A stretch of 64,000 bases of DNA from Actinomycetales bacterium (GCA_012719445.1 JAAYAH010000015.1:1-64000), one strand, 5' to 3'. Shown: positions 18,491 through 27,459, counted from the first letter of the stretch. Notes: generated by a model not told the origin, from the sequence alone. Made by a program: numbers and translations.

Positions 18491-19798
18491 GTGCGAATCA
18501 CGCACAGGAGAAAGACGATCTCGGTGCTGATGGCGATAGGTCTGGCAGTGACCCTGCCGAATCTCCCCGAGGGTGAGCCCGCCGCCGCGGCAGCCCGGCC
18601 CCTGCGTGACCGGGTCATGGTAGGGGCGACGATCCAGGAGATCGCCGGCACCGGGGACAGCGCGGCCGCCGTGGAGGCGCTCCTCGACGCCGAGCTCGAC
18701 ATCGTGTCCGGGTACATGTCCTGGTCGGACTCCATCGGCGGGTCGAGGGACCGTGCCGTCGCCGCGTCAGGGCGGCGGGCCGTCCTGCTCGCCTGGGAGC
18801 CGTGGGGAGTGCGGTTCACCGATGTCACGGCGGGCCGGAAGGACGCCTACCTCGGCAGCGTCGCGGACTCGCTGAAGGCCTACCCGTACACCGTCTACGT
18901 ACGGCCGTGGCCCGAGATGAACGGCCGGTGGTCGCCGTGGCAGCCCACCGCTGACGGCGGGAAGCCGGACGGGGGCACGCCGAAGGAGTTCGTCGCCGCC
19001 TGGCGGTACACCGTGGACTTCTTCCGGCACCGGGGCGTCGACAACCTCAAGTTCGTGTTCAACCCCGACGCGTCGGACTTCCCGACGAACACCAGGATCG
19101 ATGCGATCTGGCCCGGCAGCTCCTACGTGGACGTGCTCGGGATCGACGGGTTCAACTGGGGGTACACCGTGCGCGGGACGGTCCCGACCGGCGACCGGTG
19201 GCAGACGTTCTCCGAGATCTTCGCCCCGATGTACGGCACGCTCACCCGGCTGCATCCGACGGCTCCGGTCTGGATCACCGAGATGGGCTGCAAGGAGCCG
19301 GCGAAGGAGGACAACGCGAAATACCCCGAGGAGTCCTCGCCCGCGGATCCGGCGCACAGCAAGGCGACGTGGATCCGGCAGCTCATGGCGGAGGACGGCT
19401 TCCCGCGGCTCGAGGGCGTCGTCTTCTTCAATAAGCGCAAGGAACGCGACTGGAGGTTCGACTCCTCCTCGGGAGCGCTCTCCGCCATGCGCGGAGAGCT
19501 CGCCGCCAGGACCACCGGCACCGGTGGACGGCGACCGCAGGTGCGCCGCCCGACGTCGCGCTGGCCGAACGTGTGGTTGCCCGAGCCGCGCAAGCCGGTC
19601 GTGCGACAGCCGGATCCGAGGCGGTCGGCCGAGCGCTTCCTTCACCCCTTGACCTGCCCGGTCTGCCGTTACCTCTCCGCTCGGCTGAATGCCTCCGTCA
19701 CGGCCGGGGGCACGCAGCGGGCGGTGAGTTCGGGCACGGATCGGAAGCGCAGGACCGGAGTCCGGGTGGTTGTCCGACGGATATCGGCCGCCCGGTAG
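18491..19798 (+). CDS. Secreted GH26-family hydrolase (beta-mannanase-like)
   Basis: The protein has 435 residues. The signal peptide is residues 1-33 (THRRKTISVLMAIGLAV, then Ala-rich). The TIM barrel carries GH26 hallmarks: acid/base Glu142 in RPWPEMNGRW with downstream WSPW, and nucleophile Glu264 in VWITEMG. GH26 enzymes hydrolyse beta-mannans and some mixed beta-glucans. After the barrel, residues about 345-435 are basic and Pro-rich with a CPVC pair and no recognised domain. GTG 18491 gives the signal peptide; AGGGG lies 8 bases upstream. A strong hairpin follows the gene. Confidence 0.88.
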   Translation: MRITHRRKTISVLMAIGLAVTLPNLPEGEPAAAAARPLRDRVMVGATIQEIAGTGDSAAAVEALLDAELDIVSGYMSWSDSIGGSRDRAVAASGRRAVLLAWEPWGVRFTDVTAGRKDAYLGSVADSLKAYPYTVYVRPWPEMNGRWSPWQPTADGGKPDGGTPKEFVAAWRYTVDFFRHRGVDNLKFVFNPDASDFPTNTRIDAIWPGSSYVDVLGIDGFNWGYTVRGTVPTGDRWQTFSEIFAPMYGTLTRLHPTAPVWITEMGCKEPAKEDNAKYPEESSPADPAHSKATWIRQLMAEDGFPRLEGVVFFNKRKERDWRFDSSSGALSAMRGELAARTTGTGGRRPQVRRPTSRWPNVWLPEPRKPVVRQPDPRRSAERFLHPLTCPVCRYLSARLNASVTAGGTQRAVSSGTDRKRRTGVRVVVRRISAAR

Positions 19799-19831
19799 GA
19801 CCGACTCTCCGACATCGGCATCAACGGTTCG

Positions 19832-19868
19832 AACGGGCCGTCGTCCGCAGAACGGACGACGGCCCGTT
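19832..19868 (+). terminator. Intrinsic terminator-like hairpin after the GH26 gene
   Basis: A perfect 16-bp stem (19832-19847 with 19853-19868) encloses the 5-nt loop cagaa, 33 bases after the GH26 stop codon. Confidence 0.88.
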
Positions 19869-19870
19869 AC

Positions 19871-19886
19871 TGTGACATGGATCACA
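19871..19886. promoter_or_regulatory. Perfect CRP/GlxR consensus operator
   Basis: TGTGA-N6-TCACA matches the family consensus at all ten fixed positions. It lies about 290 bases upstream of the first gene of the synthase operon and overlaps a possible -35 element, so it could repress. Binding by a cAMP-type regulator is inferred from the motif only. Confidence 0.6.
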
Positions 19887-20173
19887 TGGCTTTGAGTATC
19901 CTGTGGACGGGTGGTCGGGCTGTACCGAATCCGGGGAGATGCCCGATCCCGGGATCCCTTTTTTCGGGGCGATAGGGGCGCGAATTACGCGATGGTGATT
20001 CGTTGTCGCCATTGCGGACGTCCGGGAGAAGTTCGTTACCGGTGGTCGTTCTGCTCTCGGGATGGGCGTTCCTCCACCTCGATAGGGTGATTCAACCGGA
20101 CATGCCGCCTGCAGGATCAGTCCTCGCACGGCCTCGGGCATGTCGATGGATCCTTTCTCGCTGGGGGAGACCT

Positions 20174-20344
20174 GTGAACCGTGTCGAGGTGTGCCTGATG
20201 CTGGCTGATGCCATGGAGCCGGCCCTGAGTGCGGAGGGGTCGAGGCTCCTGAGCCGACTCGTGCTCGGCTCCTTCGTCACCGTCGTCGGCGGGGCCGTGC
20301 TGTTCCGGCTGATCGTCCGGCTGAGCTCCAGGACCGGGCGGTAG
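20174..20344 (+). CDS. 56-residue single-pass membrane peptide
   Basis: GTG 20174 has GGGGAG about 6 bases upstream. The peptide has a short polar start (NRVEVCLMLADAMEPAL), a helix from about residue 27 to 45 (LVLGSFVTVVGGAVLFRLIV) and a basic end. It ends 7 bases before the synthase gene. I do not recognise a family. Position suggests a small partner of the synthase, as small membrane peptides accompany some GT2 synthases, but this is inference. Confidence 0.55.
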   Translation: MNRVEVCLMLADAMEPALSAEGSRLLSRLVLGSFVTVVGGAVLFRLIVRLSSRTGR

Positions 20345-20351
20345 CGACACC

Positions 20352-21665
20352 ATGCGTCGACTCGTCGTGACCCGCACCCTTGTCACCGCCCTCGTCGTCC
20401 TCGTCCTCGCCGTCGTCACCCTGACGGTGCACCGGCAGACCACGGACCTCGTGCTCATCGCCTACTGGTACCTCGGTGCCACGGTGATCTCCGCCTGCCT
20501 GGTCTCGTTCGTGGTCGGCCGCCGGTACACGGCCAACCCGATCGCCCCGGGCCGGGTGCTCTGCATCGTCCCCACCTACAACGAGGACCCCGCGGCCCTC
20601 CGCGCGACGGTACGGTCCCTGCTCCGGCAGACGGTGCCCGTCGACATCGTGGTCATGGACGACGGGTCCAGGATCCCGGTGCAGCCCACCGTCCAGCACG
20701 AGCGGGTGACCTGGCTGCGTCAGCGGAACACCGGCAAGCGCGGGGCCCAGGTCGCCGTCCTGCGCCGGTTCGACCCCTCGGAGTACGACTTCGTCCTCAC
20801 CGTCGACTCCGACTCGGCCCCGTACCCGGACGCCTGCGAGCACCTGCTGCGGGCGATGTCCAACCCCAAGGTCCAGGCCGTCACCGGGTGGATCTACGTC
20901 AGGAACCACGAGCACAACTGGATCAGCCGCGCCGCGGACATCGACATCGGTGCCTCCTGCGTGATGATGCGCACCTCGCGGTCGATGCTCGGCGCGCTGG
21001 AGACCACCTCGGGCGCGCTGGCCATGTACCGCAGCAGCCTGCTCTACGACCACCTCGACGCCTACGCGGTGGAGTGCGGGACCGGGGACGACCGGTGGCT
21101 GGCGCTGCGCGCCCTGCGTCGCGGCGAGGTCGTGTCGGTCGCAGAGGCCTGCGTCGAGACGGACATGCCGACCACCGTCAAGGGGACCTACCGGCAGCGG
21201 CTGCGCTGGGCCCGGTCGTGGTGGTGGATGCTGCCCTACTGCTTCGCGAACCTGAGGACGAAGCAACTGCTCAGCCCGCTGTATGGGCTGCTCCAACTCG
21301 TGATCACCCCGCTGATGACGCTGTACATCCTCGGGATGACCGTGCTGACCCTCGGCGGGCGGTACGCCGGGCACCTCGACGTCCTGCTGCAGTACGTCGT
21401 CGCCTACCTGGTGGTCCGGTACAGCGTGTCCGGCCTGTACCTGCTGGGCCGGCCGAACATGACCGCCCGGCAGAAGGCGGCGTCGTGGCTGCTGGGCACG
21501 CCCGGGGCGATCGTGCTCAACGCCTTCCTCCTCATCCCGACCCGCTACCTGGCGCTCGGGAAGCTCTTCGACAACCGCTGGCAGACCCGGGAGCTGCCGC
21601 CCCGGCAGGCCAGAGCCGTCACCCTCCCGTCGGTGCCCGACCTTCGAGTCAAGGAACTGGTATGA
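20352..21665 (+). CDS. Hyaluronan/chitin-synthase-like processive GT2
   Basis: The protein has 437 residues. Two N-terminal membrane helices are followed by a GT2 domain with all processive-synthase motifs: DDGS (Asp103-Asp104), DSDS (Asp152/Asp154), GTGDDR (Asp246-Asp247) and QRLRW (Gln282, Arg285, Trp286). Three to four C-terminal helices would form the export channel. This matches class I hyaluronan synthase, NodC and chitin synthase. The next gene makes a UDP-uronate, so a uronic-acid-containing polymer is plausible. The stop overlaps the next start (ATGA). Confidence 0.9.
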   Translation: MRRLVVTRTLVTALVVLVLAVVTLTVHRQTTDLVLIAYWYLGATVISACLVSFVVGRRYTANPIAPGRVLCIVPTYNEDPAALRATVRSLLRQTVPVDIVVMDDGSRIPVQPTVQHERVTWLRQRNTGKRGAQVAVLRRFDPSEYDFVLTVDSDSAPYPDACEHLLRAMSNPKVQAVTGWIYVRNHEHNWISRAADIDIGASCVMMRTSRSMLGALETTSGALAMYRSSLLYDHLDAYAVECGTGDDRWLALRALRRGEVVSVAEACVETDMPTTVKGTYRQRLRWARSWWWMLPYCFANLRTKQLLSPLYGLLQLVITPLMTLYILGMTVLTLGGRYAGHLDVLLQYVVAYLVVRYSVSGLYLLGRPNMTARQKAASWLLGTPGAIVLNAFLLIPTRYLALGKLFDNRWQTRELPPRQARAVTLPSVPDLRVKELV

Positions 21666-22963
21666 GTCTCCTCACGCTGGAACACCAGCTCGACGAAACC
21701 CACTTCAGCCTGGACCTGGTGGTCGTCGGTCTCGGCTACGTCGGGCTGCCGCTGGTGCAGGGTGCCGTCGAGGCGGGTCTCGCCGTGGCCGGCCTCGACC
21801 GCGACCCCCGGGTCGTCAACGGCCTCAACTCCGGGCGGTCGCACGTGGACGACCTGGACGACGAGGACGTGCGCGGGCTGCGGGAACGGGACTTCGTCGC
21901 CACCGCCGATCCCGCGATCCTCTCGCTGGCGGAACGCATCGTCGTCTGCGTGCCGACCCCGCTCTCCGCCGACGGCGGGCCCGACCTGACCGCCGTGCGC
22001 AGCGCGATCACCGCCGTGTCCGAGCACCTGCGGCCGGGGATGCTCGTGGTGCTGGAGTCGACGACCTACCCCGGGACGACGGACGAGGTGGTCCGGCCGC
22101 TGCTGGAGAGATCCGGCCTGGTCGCGGGGAGGGACTTCAACCTCGCGTTCTCGCCGGAGCGGATCGACCCCGGCAACCGGGAGTTCGGGCTGCGGAACAC
22201 GCCGAAGGTCGTCGGCGGGCACACCCCGGCCTGCGCCGACCGCGCGGCACGCCTGTACGGCAAGCTCGTCGACCACGTCGTCATCGCCAAGGGCACCCGC
22301 GAGGCCGAGATGGCGAAGCTGCTGGAGAACACCTACCGGCACGTCAACATCGCGCTGGTCAACGAGATGGCCAAGTTCTCCCACGAGCTCGGCATCGACC
22401 TGTGGGACGTCATCCGGTGCGCGCGGAGCAAGCCGTTCGGGTTCGAGGCCTTCTACCCCGGCCCAGGGGTCGGCGGGCACTGCATCCCCATCGACCCGAA
22501 CTACCTGAGCCACAGCGTCCGGTCCCGGCTCGGGTACCCGTTCCGGTTCGTCGAGCTCGCCCAGGAGATCAACGCGAGCATGCCCGCGTACGTGGTGCGT
22601 CGGGTCCAGGATCTGCTCAACCGGGAGCGCAAGTCGCTCAACGGTGCGCGGGTCCTGCTGCTCGGGGTGACCTACAAGGCCGACATCGCCGACCAGCGGG
22701 AGTCCCCGGCGCCCCAGGTGGCCCGGCTGATGCGCATCTCCGGCGCGGACGTCCACTTCCACGACCCCTACATCCGGGACTGGGACTACGGGTTCGGCCC
22801 GCAGCCGCGCGTGGACGACCTGGACGCGGTGCTCGCCGAGGCGGACATCACCGTGCTGCTGCAGGGGCACGAGCGCTACGTGACGGCCGACCTCCCGCGC
22901 GCAGCCCGGCTGCTGTTCGACACCAGGGGGATCATCTCCGACGCCGGGACGGCACGGCTGTGA
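21662..22963 (+). CDS. UDP-N-acetylhexosamine 6-dehydrogenase (WbpA/WecC-like)
   Basis: The protein has 433 residues. The NAD-binding start is VVVGLGYVGLPL; the catalytic cysteine is Cys274 in GVGGHCIPIDPNYL. That form is typical of UDP-GlcNAc/UDP-ManNAc dehydrogenases rather than UDP-glucose dehydrogenase, which carries a GGSCFPKD-type motif. It oxidises C6 of the sugar nucleotide to a carboxylate in two NAD-dependent steps. Its substrate probably feeds the synthase just upstream. Start and stop overlap both neighbours. A close paralogue lies at 30703-32076. Confidence 0.92.
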   Translation: MSLLTLEHQLDETHFSLDLVVVGLGYVGLPLVQGAVEAGLAVAGLDRDPRVVNGLNSGRSHVDDLDDEDVRGLRERDFVATADPAILSLAERIVVCVPTPLSADGGPDLTAVRSAITAVSEHLRPGMLVVLESTTYPGTTDEVVRPLLERSGLVAGRDFNLAFSPERIDPGNREFGLRNTPKVVGGHTPACADRAARLYGKLVDHVVIAKGTREAEMAKLLENTYRHVNIALVNEMAKFSHELGIDLWDVIRCARSKPFGFEAFYPGPGVGGHCIPIDPNYLSHSVRSRLGYPFRFVELAQEINASMPAYVVRRVQDLLNRERKSLNGARVLLLGVTYKADIADQRESPAPQVARLMRISGADVHFHDPYIRDWDYGFGPQPRVDDLDAVLAEADITVLLQGHERYVTADLPRAARLLFDTRGIISDAGTARL

Positions 22964-24594
22964 GGGCCGGGGGGGCGGGAGGGCTGCGCCGGGCGGGCGC
23001 GGTCGTGGCCCTGGCGGCCGTGGCCTGCGGGACCGGCGGGCTCGCGGCGTCCGCGGCCCCCGGCGAGGTGACCTCGGGGAGCACCCGCACCGCGACGGCA
23101 ACCGGCACGCGCACGGCAACCGGTACCGCGACGGCAACCGGAATGCGCACGGCAACCCGCACGGTCGCCGGCGCAGGCTCGGTGGCCGCGCGCCGGGCCG
23201 CAGCGGCCGAGACGTTCGCCGAGGGGACCACGGTCGTCTCGCTGACCTTCGACGACGGGTTCGCGAGTCAGTGGCGGGCGAAGAGGCTCCTGCGTCGGCA
23301 CGGGATGCACGCGACGTTCTACGTCAACAGCGAGCGGATCGGCACGGACAGGCGGCTGACCCTGGAGCAGCTCCGCGCGCTCCGGGCCGACGGCCACGAG
23401 ATCGCCGGGCACACCTCCAACCACACCCGGCTGATCGAGCTCGCCCCGGAGGAGCAGGTCCAGGAGATCTGCGACGACCGGGTGACGTTGAACCGGCTCG
23501 GGTTCGACGTGACGAACTTCGCCTACCCGTACGCCGCCTGGGATGCCACGGCCAGGAACGCCGTCGCGACCTGCGGCTACACCTCGGGCAGGACCATCGG
23601 GGACATCGGCAGGCGCAGCGCGACGTGCAAGCAGTGCAGCTACGCCGAGTCCATCCCGCCCAAGGACGCCTACGTGGTGCGGACCGGTCCCTCCGTCGTC
23701 CCGGCCACCTCCCTGTCGTGGATCAAGAAGGAGATCATGACGGCGGAGCGGCGCGGCGGCGGGTGGGTACCGCTGGTGTTCCACGAGGTCTGCGACGGCT
23801 GCAGTGCCATCGCCGTCTCCCCGGCCGTCCTCGCGAACCTGCTCGACTGGCTGGACCGCCGGGAGTCGCGGGGCGTCGTGGTCCGCAGCGTCCAGGAGGT
23901 GATCGGCGGTGAGGCGAAGCCGGTCGTCCCCGCGCCGGTGCAGGTCCCGAAGGACGGTGAGCTGGTCAACCCGTCCCTGGAGACCGCGTCCGGCGGGTCC
24001 GAGCCGCCCGTCATCGACCCCGGTCGGTGCTGGCAGCACGCGGGGTACGGGAAGAACACCGTGACCTGGTTGCGGTCGAAGGACGCCCACCACGGCGGCT
24101 GGGCCCAGACGCTGACGATGACCTCGCACACCGACGGCGACCGCAAGCTGATCGTGCGGCAGACGGACTGGTGCGCGCCGCGGGTGACGCCGGGCCGGTC
24201 CTACACCCTGGGCGCGTGGTACAAGTCCACGGCGCAGACCCGGATGCTGGTGTACTACCGGGTCCCGGGGAAGGGCTGGGTGTACTGGACGGCGTCGGCG
24301 CCGACCGGACCGGTGGCGGCGTGGACGCGGCACGTGTTCCGGACCCCGCCCATCCCGAGCGGTGCCACCCGGATCAGCTTCGGGTTGCAGCTCGCGACGA
24401 CGGGGACGCTCACCACCGACGACTACACCCTGAGCGGCAACTCCTCGTCCCTGCTGTACCGCTCGGGGTCGGTGGGAGGACTGAACCCGCTGCTGGTCAC
24501 GGCGCTGCCGGCGATCGTCATCGGGCTCGGCGTGCTCGTGCTGCTGATCCTCGTCCGGCGGCGGCGTCCGTCGACTCCGGCGCCGGCCGAGTAG
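22960..24594 (+). CDS. Secreted, C-terminally anchored polysaccharide deacetylase
   Basis: The protein has 544 residues. After an export signal comes a Thr/Arg/Ala repeat spacer (residues about 40-70), then a NodB (CE4) domain with TFDDG (Asp98-Asp99), the metal site HTSNH (His151/His155) and FAYPYA. Residues about 325-490 form a carbohydrate-binding-like beta-sandwich. A membrane helix near residues 505-530 followed by RRRRP anchors it. It would remove N-acetyl groups from the secreted polymer. The GTG start overlaps the dehydrogenase stop, so it belongs to the synthase operon. Confidence 0.9.
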   Translation: MRAGGAGGLRRAGAVVALAAVACGTGGLAASAAPGEVTSGSTRTATATGTRTATGTATATGMRTATRTVAGAGSVAARRAAAAETFAEGTTVVSLTFDDGFASQWRAKRLLRRHGMHATFYVNSERIGTDRRLTLEQLRALRADGHEIAGHTSNHTRLIELAPEEQVQEICDDRVTLNRLGFDVTNFAYPYAAWDATARNAVATCGYTSGRTIGDIGRRSATCKQCSYAESIPPKDAYVVRTGPSVVPATSLSWIKKEIMTAERRGGGWVPLVFHEVCDGCSAIAVSPAVLANLLDWLDRRESRGVVVRSVQEVIGGEAKPVVPAPVQVPKDGELVNPSLETASGGSEPPVIDPGRCWQHAGYGKNTVTWLRSKDAHHGGWAQTLTMTSHTDGDRKLIVRQTDWCAPRVTPGRSYTLGAWYKSTAQTRMLVYYRVPGKGWVYWTASAPTGPVAAWTRHVFRTPPIPSGATRISFGLQLATTGTLTTDDYTLSGNSSSLLYRSGSVGGLNPLLVTALPAIVIGLGVLVLLILVRRRRPSTPAPAE

Positions 24595-25003
24595 CCGGAC
24601 CGCGGAGCCCGCGCGACCGAAGCTCCCTGCCCACGGATCCAGGAGTCCGTGGGCAGGGAGCTTCGCACATCTCCCCGCACGGTGACCCATGATCCAAAAG
24701 TCCCGTACGAACGGATGACGAGCAACGGCCTGTTCTACCGTCTGTATCCGTTTGGCAACGTTCTGTGTGTAGTGGAAGTCTGTCAACGGGCCGAGAGGGC
24801 CCCGCGAAAGCGGATGAACCGGCGGAATCAGTGCCGGTGGCCGGCGGAGAGCGAGGGGGACGAATCCTCTCGGGACCTGGCTCCTGATCGAGGAGTGCTC
24901 ACCGGGGTCGCCCGGGTGAACGGGTGGTCCCGGGTGACTCCTCCTCGGGTCCAGTGCCGGCCGGCGAGAACTCCGACGGCAAGGACGTGGAAGGAACCTG
25001 GCG
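24595..25003. other. Intergenic region with terminator
   Basis: This 409-base gap begins with a very strong hairpin (24618-24665) and is followed by about 300 bases of somewhat lower GC leading to the dehydratase gene. A promoter must lie there, but I saw no clear element or gene. Confidence 0.45.
24618..24665 (+). terminator. Very strong intrinsic terminator-like hairpin
   Basis: A perfect 20-bp stem (24618-24637 with 24646-24665) and 8-nt loop end the synthase/deacetylase operon 23 bases after its last stop codon. Confidence 0.92.
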
Positions 25004-26167
25004 ATGAGCAGTGCCATCACTGTGAGCAATGCGGCGCGTCCGCGAATAGCCCCCGCGGATCTCCTGGGGCGGGGGCACGACGTGGTGTACGGGGCGCACG
25101 CACGTGCGCTCGTGCGGGGTCGCCGGATACTGGTGACCGGGGCGGGCGGTTCGATCGGGAGCGAGATCGTCCGGCAGCTCTCCACGCTCGCCCCGGAGCG
25201 GGTGTTCCTGCTCGACCACGACGAGTCCGCGCTGCACGCGCTGCAGCTCGAACTCGACGGCAACGGGCTGCTGGACAACGACCAGGTCATCCTCGCCGAC
25301 GTCCGGGACAGGTCGGTCATGCGACGGGTGATGCACTCGGTCGGCGCGGACATGGTGTTCCACGCCGCCGCGCACAAGCACCTTCCTCTCCTCGAGCGGT
25401 ACCCCGTCGAGGGGGTCAAGGCCAACGTCATGGGCACCTACAACGTCGTGACGGCCGCGGTGGAGGCAGGGGTGGAGCGGTTCATCAACATCTCCACCGA
25501 CAAGGCGGCACGACCGACGTCCGTCCTCGGCGCGACGAAGCGCCTCGCGGAGCTCCTGGTCAGCAGCTACGCGGGGCAGGGCACCAGGGTGGCCTCCGTC
25601 CGGTTCGGGAACGTCCTCGGGAGCAGGGGGTCGTTCCTGTGCAGTCTCGCGTACCAGATCGACCACCTGCGCCCGGTGACGATCACGGATCGGAGCGTGA
25701 CGCGGTTCTTCATGACCATTCCCGAGGCCGCAGGCCTGGTCATCGAGTCGGCCGTGATGGCCCGTGGCGGCGAGACCTACGTGCTGGACATGGGGGAACC
25801 GGTCCGGATCGTCGACCTCGTCGACCGGTACGTCGAGCTCACCGGATCCCTGACCCCGGAGGTCGTGTTCACCGGGTTGCGTGAGGGGGAGAAGCTGCAC
25901 GAGGAACTCCTCGACGCCGCGGAGGACAGGAGGCGGACCCTGCACCCCCGGATCTGGTCGGTGTCGCAGAAGAACGGGCGTGGGGACCAGGCGCGGTCCG
26001 GGGCGCACCGCCTGAACGAGATGATCCTCGACGGACGGTACGCCGAGGTCAGGCAGACGCTCTTCGACCTGGTACCGGGTGGTCGCGGTGCGCCGACGTG
26101 CCGGAGGTCCGCGTCGGTCGACCGGGACCCGGTCGCGCCCGAGGCCCTCGTCGCTAACGCGGGGTGA
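25004..26167 (+). CDS. FlaA1/CapD-like sugar-nucleotide 4,6-dehydratase (soluble form)
   Basis: The protein has 387 residues. The SDR Rossmann start is ILVTGAGGSIGSEIVRQL; INISTDKAARPTSVLGATKR is the family active-site region with Lys of the YxxxK-equivalent position. RFFMTIPEAAGLV and LREGEKLHEELL are further Polysacc_synt_2 signatures. The membrane domain of full-length CapD is absent, as in FlaA1/PseB-type enzymes. It would convert UDP-GlcNAc to a 4-keto-6-deoxy sugar and so start synthesis of an amino-deoxy sugar. GGAAGGAA lies upstream of the ATG. Confidence 0.9.
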   Translation: MSSAITVSNAARPRIAPADLLGRGHDVVYGAHARALVRGRRILVTGAGGSIGSEIVRQLSTLAPERVFLLDHDESALHALQLELDGNGLLDNDQVILADVRDRSVMRRVMHSVGADMVFHAAAHKHLPLLERYPVEGVKANVMGTYNVVTAAVEAGVERFINISTDKAARPTSVLGATKRLAELLVSSYAGQGTRVASVRFGNVLGSRGSFLCSLAYQIDHLRPVTITDRSVTRFFMTIPEAAGLVIESAVMARGGETYVLDMGEPVRIVDLVDRYVELTGSLTPEVVFTGLREGEKLHEELLDAAEDRRRTLHPRIWSVSQKNGRGDQARSGAHRLNEMILDGRYAEVRQTLFDLVPGGRGAPTCRRSASVDRDPVAPEALVANAG

Positions 26168-26173
26168 GCGACG

Positions 26174-27409
26174 GTGTTGTCCGGAGGATGGCCCGGAGTC
26201 ATCGCAGCCCTGCTGGTCGTGCCCGTCGTGCTGGCGCTCCTCGACCTGTCCGGAGGGCTGCGCGCGCGGCGGTTCCGGTGCGGCGTCCACAGGTGTGCCC
26301 CGGTCGACGACTTCGAGGTGCTGGTACCGATCTACGGGGCGATGACGTACCTGGAGAACGCGGAGTACCTGGCCCGGTACGGATCCCGCGTGATCCTGTG
26401 CACGACCACGACGGAGTCACGGACGTTCTACCGTGACCTGGCGGAGTGCGCGCAGCGGTACGGGTTCCGGGTGTTCCGGGCCCATGTCCCGCGGACGGCT
26501 GCCGGTACCGGGAAGCGGGCGACGTCCGGAACGGTGCGGGACCGGATCATCCGGGACGCGCACGCAGAGGTGAGGGCGACATGGGTCGTCTGCCTCGACG
26601 CGGACACGACGACGACCCGTCCCCTGGACGAGCTCGTGGGGACCATGGCGACCCGTGGGCTGGACCTGGCCTCGATACGCCTGGTCCCGTCGAACCTGAC
26701 CACCGGGCTCGCCAGGATCCAGGCCCACGAGTACCGCATGGCGATGATGCTGCGGCGCATTCTGCCGTGGCTCGTGTCCGGCGCCTGCCATGCGGCGCGA
26801 GCCGAGGTGCACAGGGCGGTGATGAACCGGCACTCGCTCTTCTTCCAGGGCAACGACGTCGAGCTCGGCGTTCTCGCCGAGGCCCTCGGATACCACGTCG
26901 GGCACGTTCCCTTCGAGGTCCCGACAACGGTTCCGGAGACCCTTCGCCCGTGGTTCAGGCAGCGGCTCGCCTGGGCCGGGGGTGAGGTCCGGCTCTTCGT
27001 CATGAATCCGCAGCTCGCGCTGAAGCATCCCATCTTCTGGACGTACGGCTGCATCATCGCCATCGCGGCCTTCCCGTTCCGATGGAACGCTCTCGCGCAC
27101 GCCGGTCTCGTGATCGGCGTGGTCCTGGCGGCCTACACGGGGCTCTGCCTGTTCCTGCACCGCGGGCACTGGGACCGGTGGCTGCTCGTGCTGCCGCTGT
27201 ACGCCGCGCTGTCCAGCCTGGTACTCACCCCGCTGGGGCTGATCTGGTACGTCCGGATGGCGGTGTCCGACCGCAACCTCGGACTGATCCGGGCACGGGC
27301 GGGTCGACGTCGTCCGGCGACCGCGGACGACGGGGGGGACGAGGCGCTGCGCCCTCGCGCGGGAGCGCCGTCACGATCGGGAGCGGTCGACTGCCCGCTC
27401 TCCGCGTGA
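26174..27409 (+). CDS. Divergent GT2-like membrane polysaccharide synthase, copy 1
   Basis: The protein has 411 residues: one N-terminal helix, a GT-A-like domain, three or four C-terminal helices. It keeps a DADTTTT metal site and GNDVELG, but the first nucleotide-binding motif reads VILCTTT instead of the usual VVDDGS, and the QxxRW position reads QRLAW (263-267) with Ala for Arg. It is clearly homologous to the protein at 32235. It starts at GTG 26174, 6 bases after the dehydratase, and its stop lies inside an 18-bp tandem repeat. Likely role: polymerising and exporting a glycan; donor unknown. Confidence 0.78.
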   Translation: MLSGGWPGVIAALLVVPVVLALLDLSGGLRARRFRCGVHRCAPVDDFEVLVPIYGAMTYLENAEYLARYGSRVILCTTTTESRTFYRDLAECAQRYGFRVFRAHVPRTAAGTGKRATSGTVRDRIIRDAHAEVRATWVVCLDADTTTTRPLDELVGTMATRGLDLASIRLVPSNLTTGLARIQAHEYRMAMMLRRILPWLVSGACHAARAEVHRAVMNRHSLFFQGNDVELGVLAEALGYHVGHVPFEVPTTVPETLRPWFRQRLAWAGGEVRLFVMNPQLALKHPIFWTYGCIIAIAAFPFRWNALAHAGLVIGVVLAAYTGLCLFLHRGHWDRWLLVLPLYAALSSLVLTPLGLIWYVRMAVSDRNLGLIRARAGRRRPATADDGGDEALRPRAGAPSRSGAVDCPLSA

Positions 27410-27459
27410 GCACCGCGCTTCTGGTGAGCACCGCGCTTCTGGTGAGCACCGCGCTCCTC
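27406..27459 (+). repeat. Three 18-bp tandem repeats spanning the stop codon of the synthase gene
   Basis: The units are 27406-27423, 27424-27441 and 27442-27459, each beginning gtgagcaccgcgct, with a partial fourth at 27460. The TGA of the synthase is inside the first unit and every unit also offers a GTGA. Confidence 0.88.

Larger units (their letters stand above)
19799..20173. other. Intergenic region upstream of the synthase operon
   Basis: This 375-base gap contains a terminator hairpin for the GH26 gene and then a perfect CRP-type palindrome overlapping a possible weak promoter (GTGACA at 19872 and TATCCT at 19897, 19-base spacing). The rest (19905-20160) shows no gene. Confidence 0.5.

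Noticed and set aside
20888-22963. 691-codon frame overlapping the synthase and dehydrogenase
   Set aside because: Only the part from 21662 is a protein-like sequence (the dehydrogenase); the upstream half is an out-of-frame shadow of the synthase gene.
22876-25437. 853-codon minus-strand frame
   Set aside because: It crosses the deacetylase, a strong terminator and the dehydratase on the other strand, has no domain and is Arg/Pro/His-rich.
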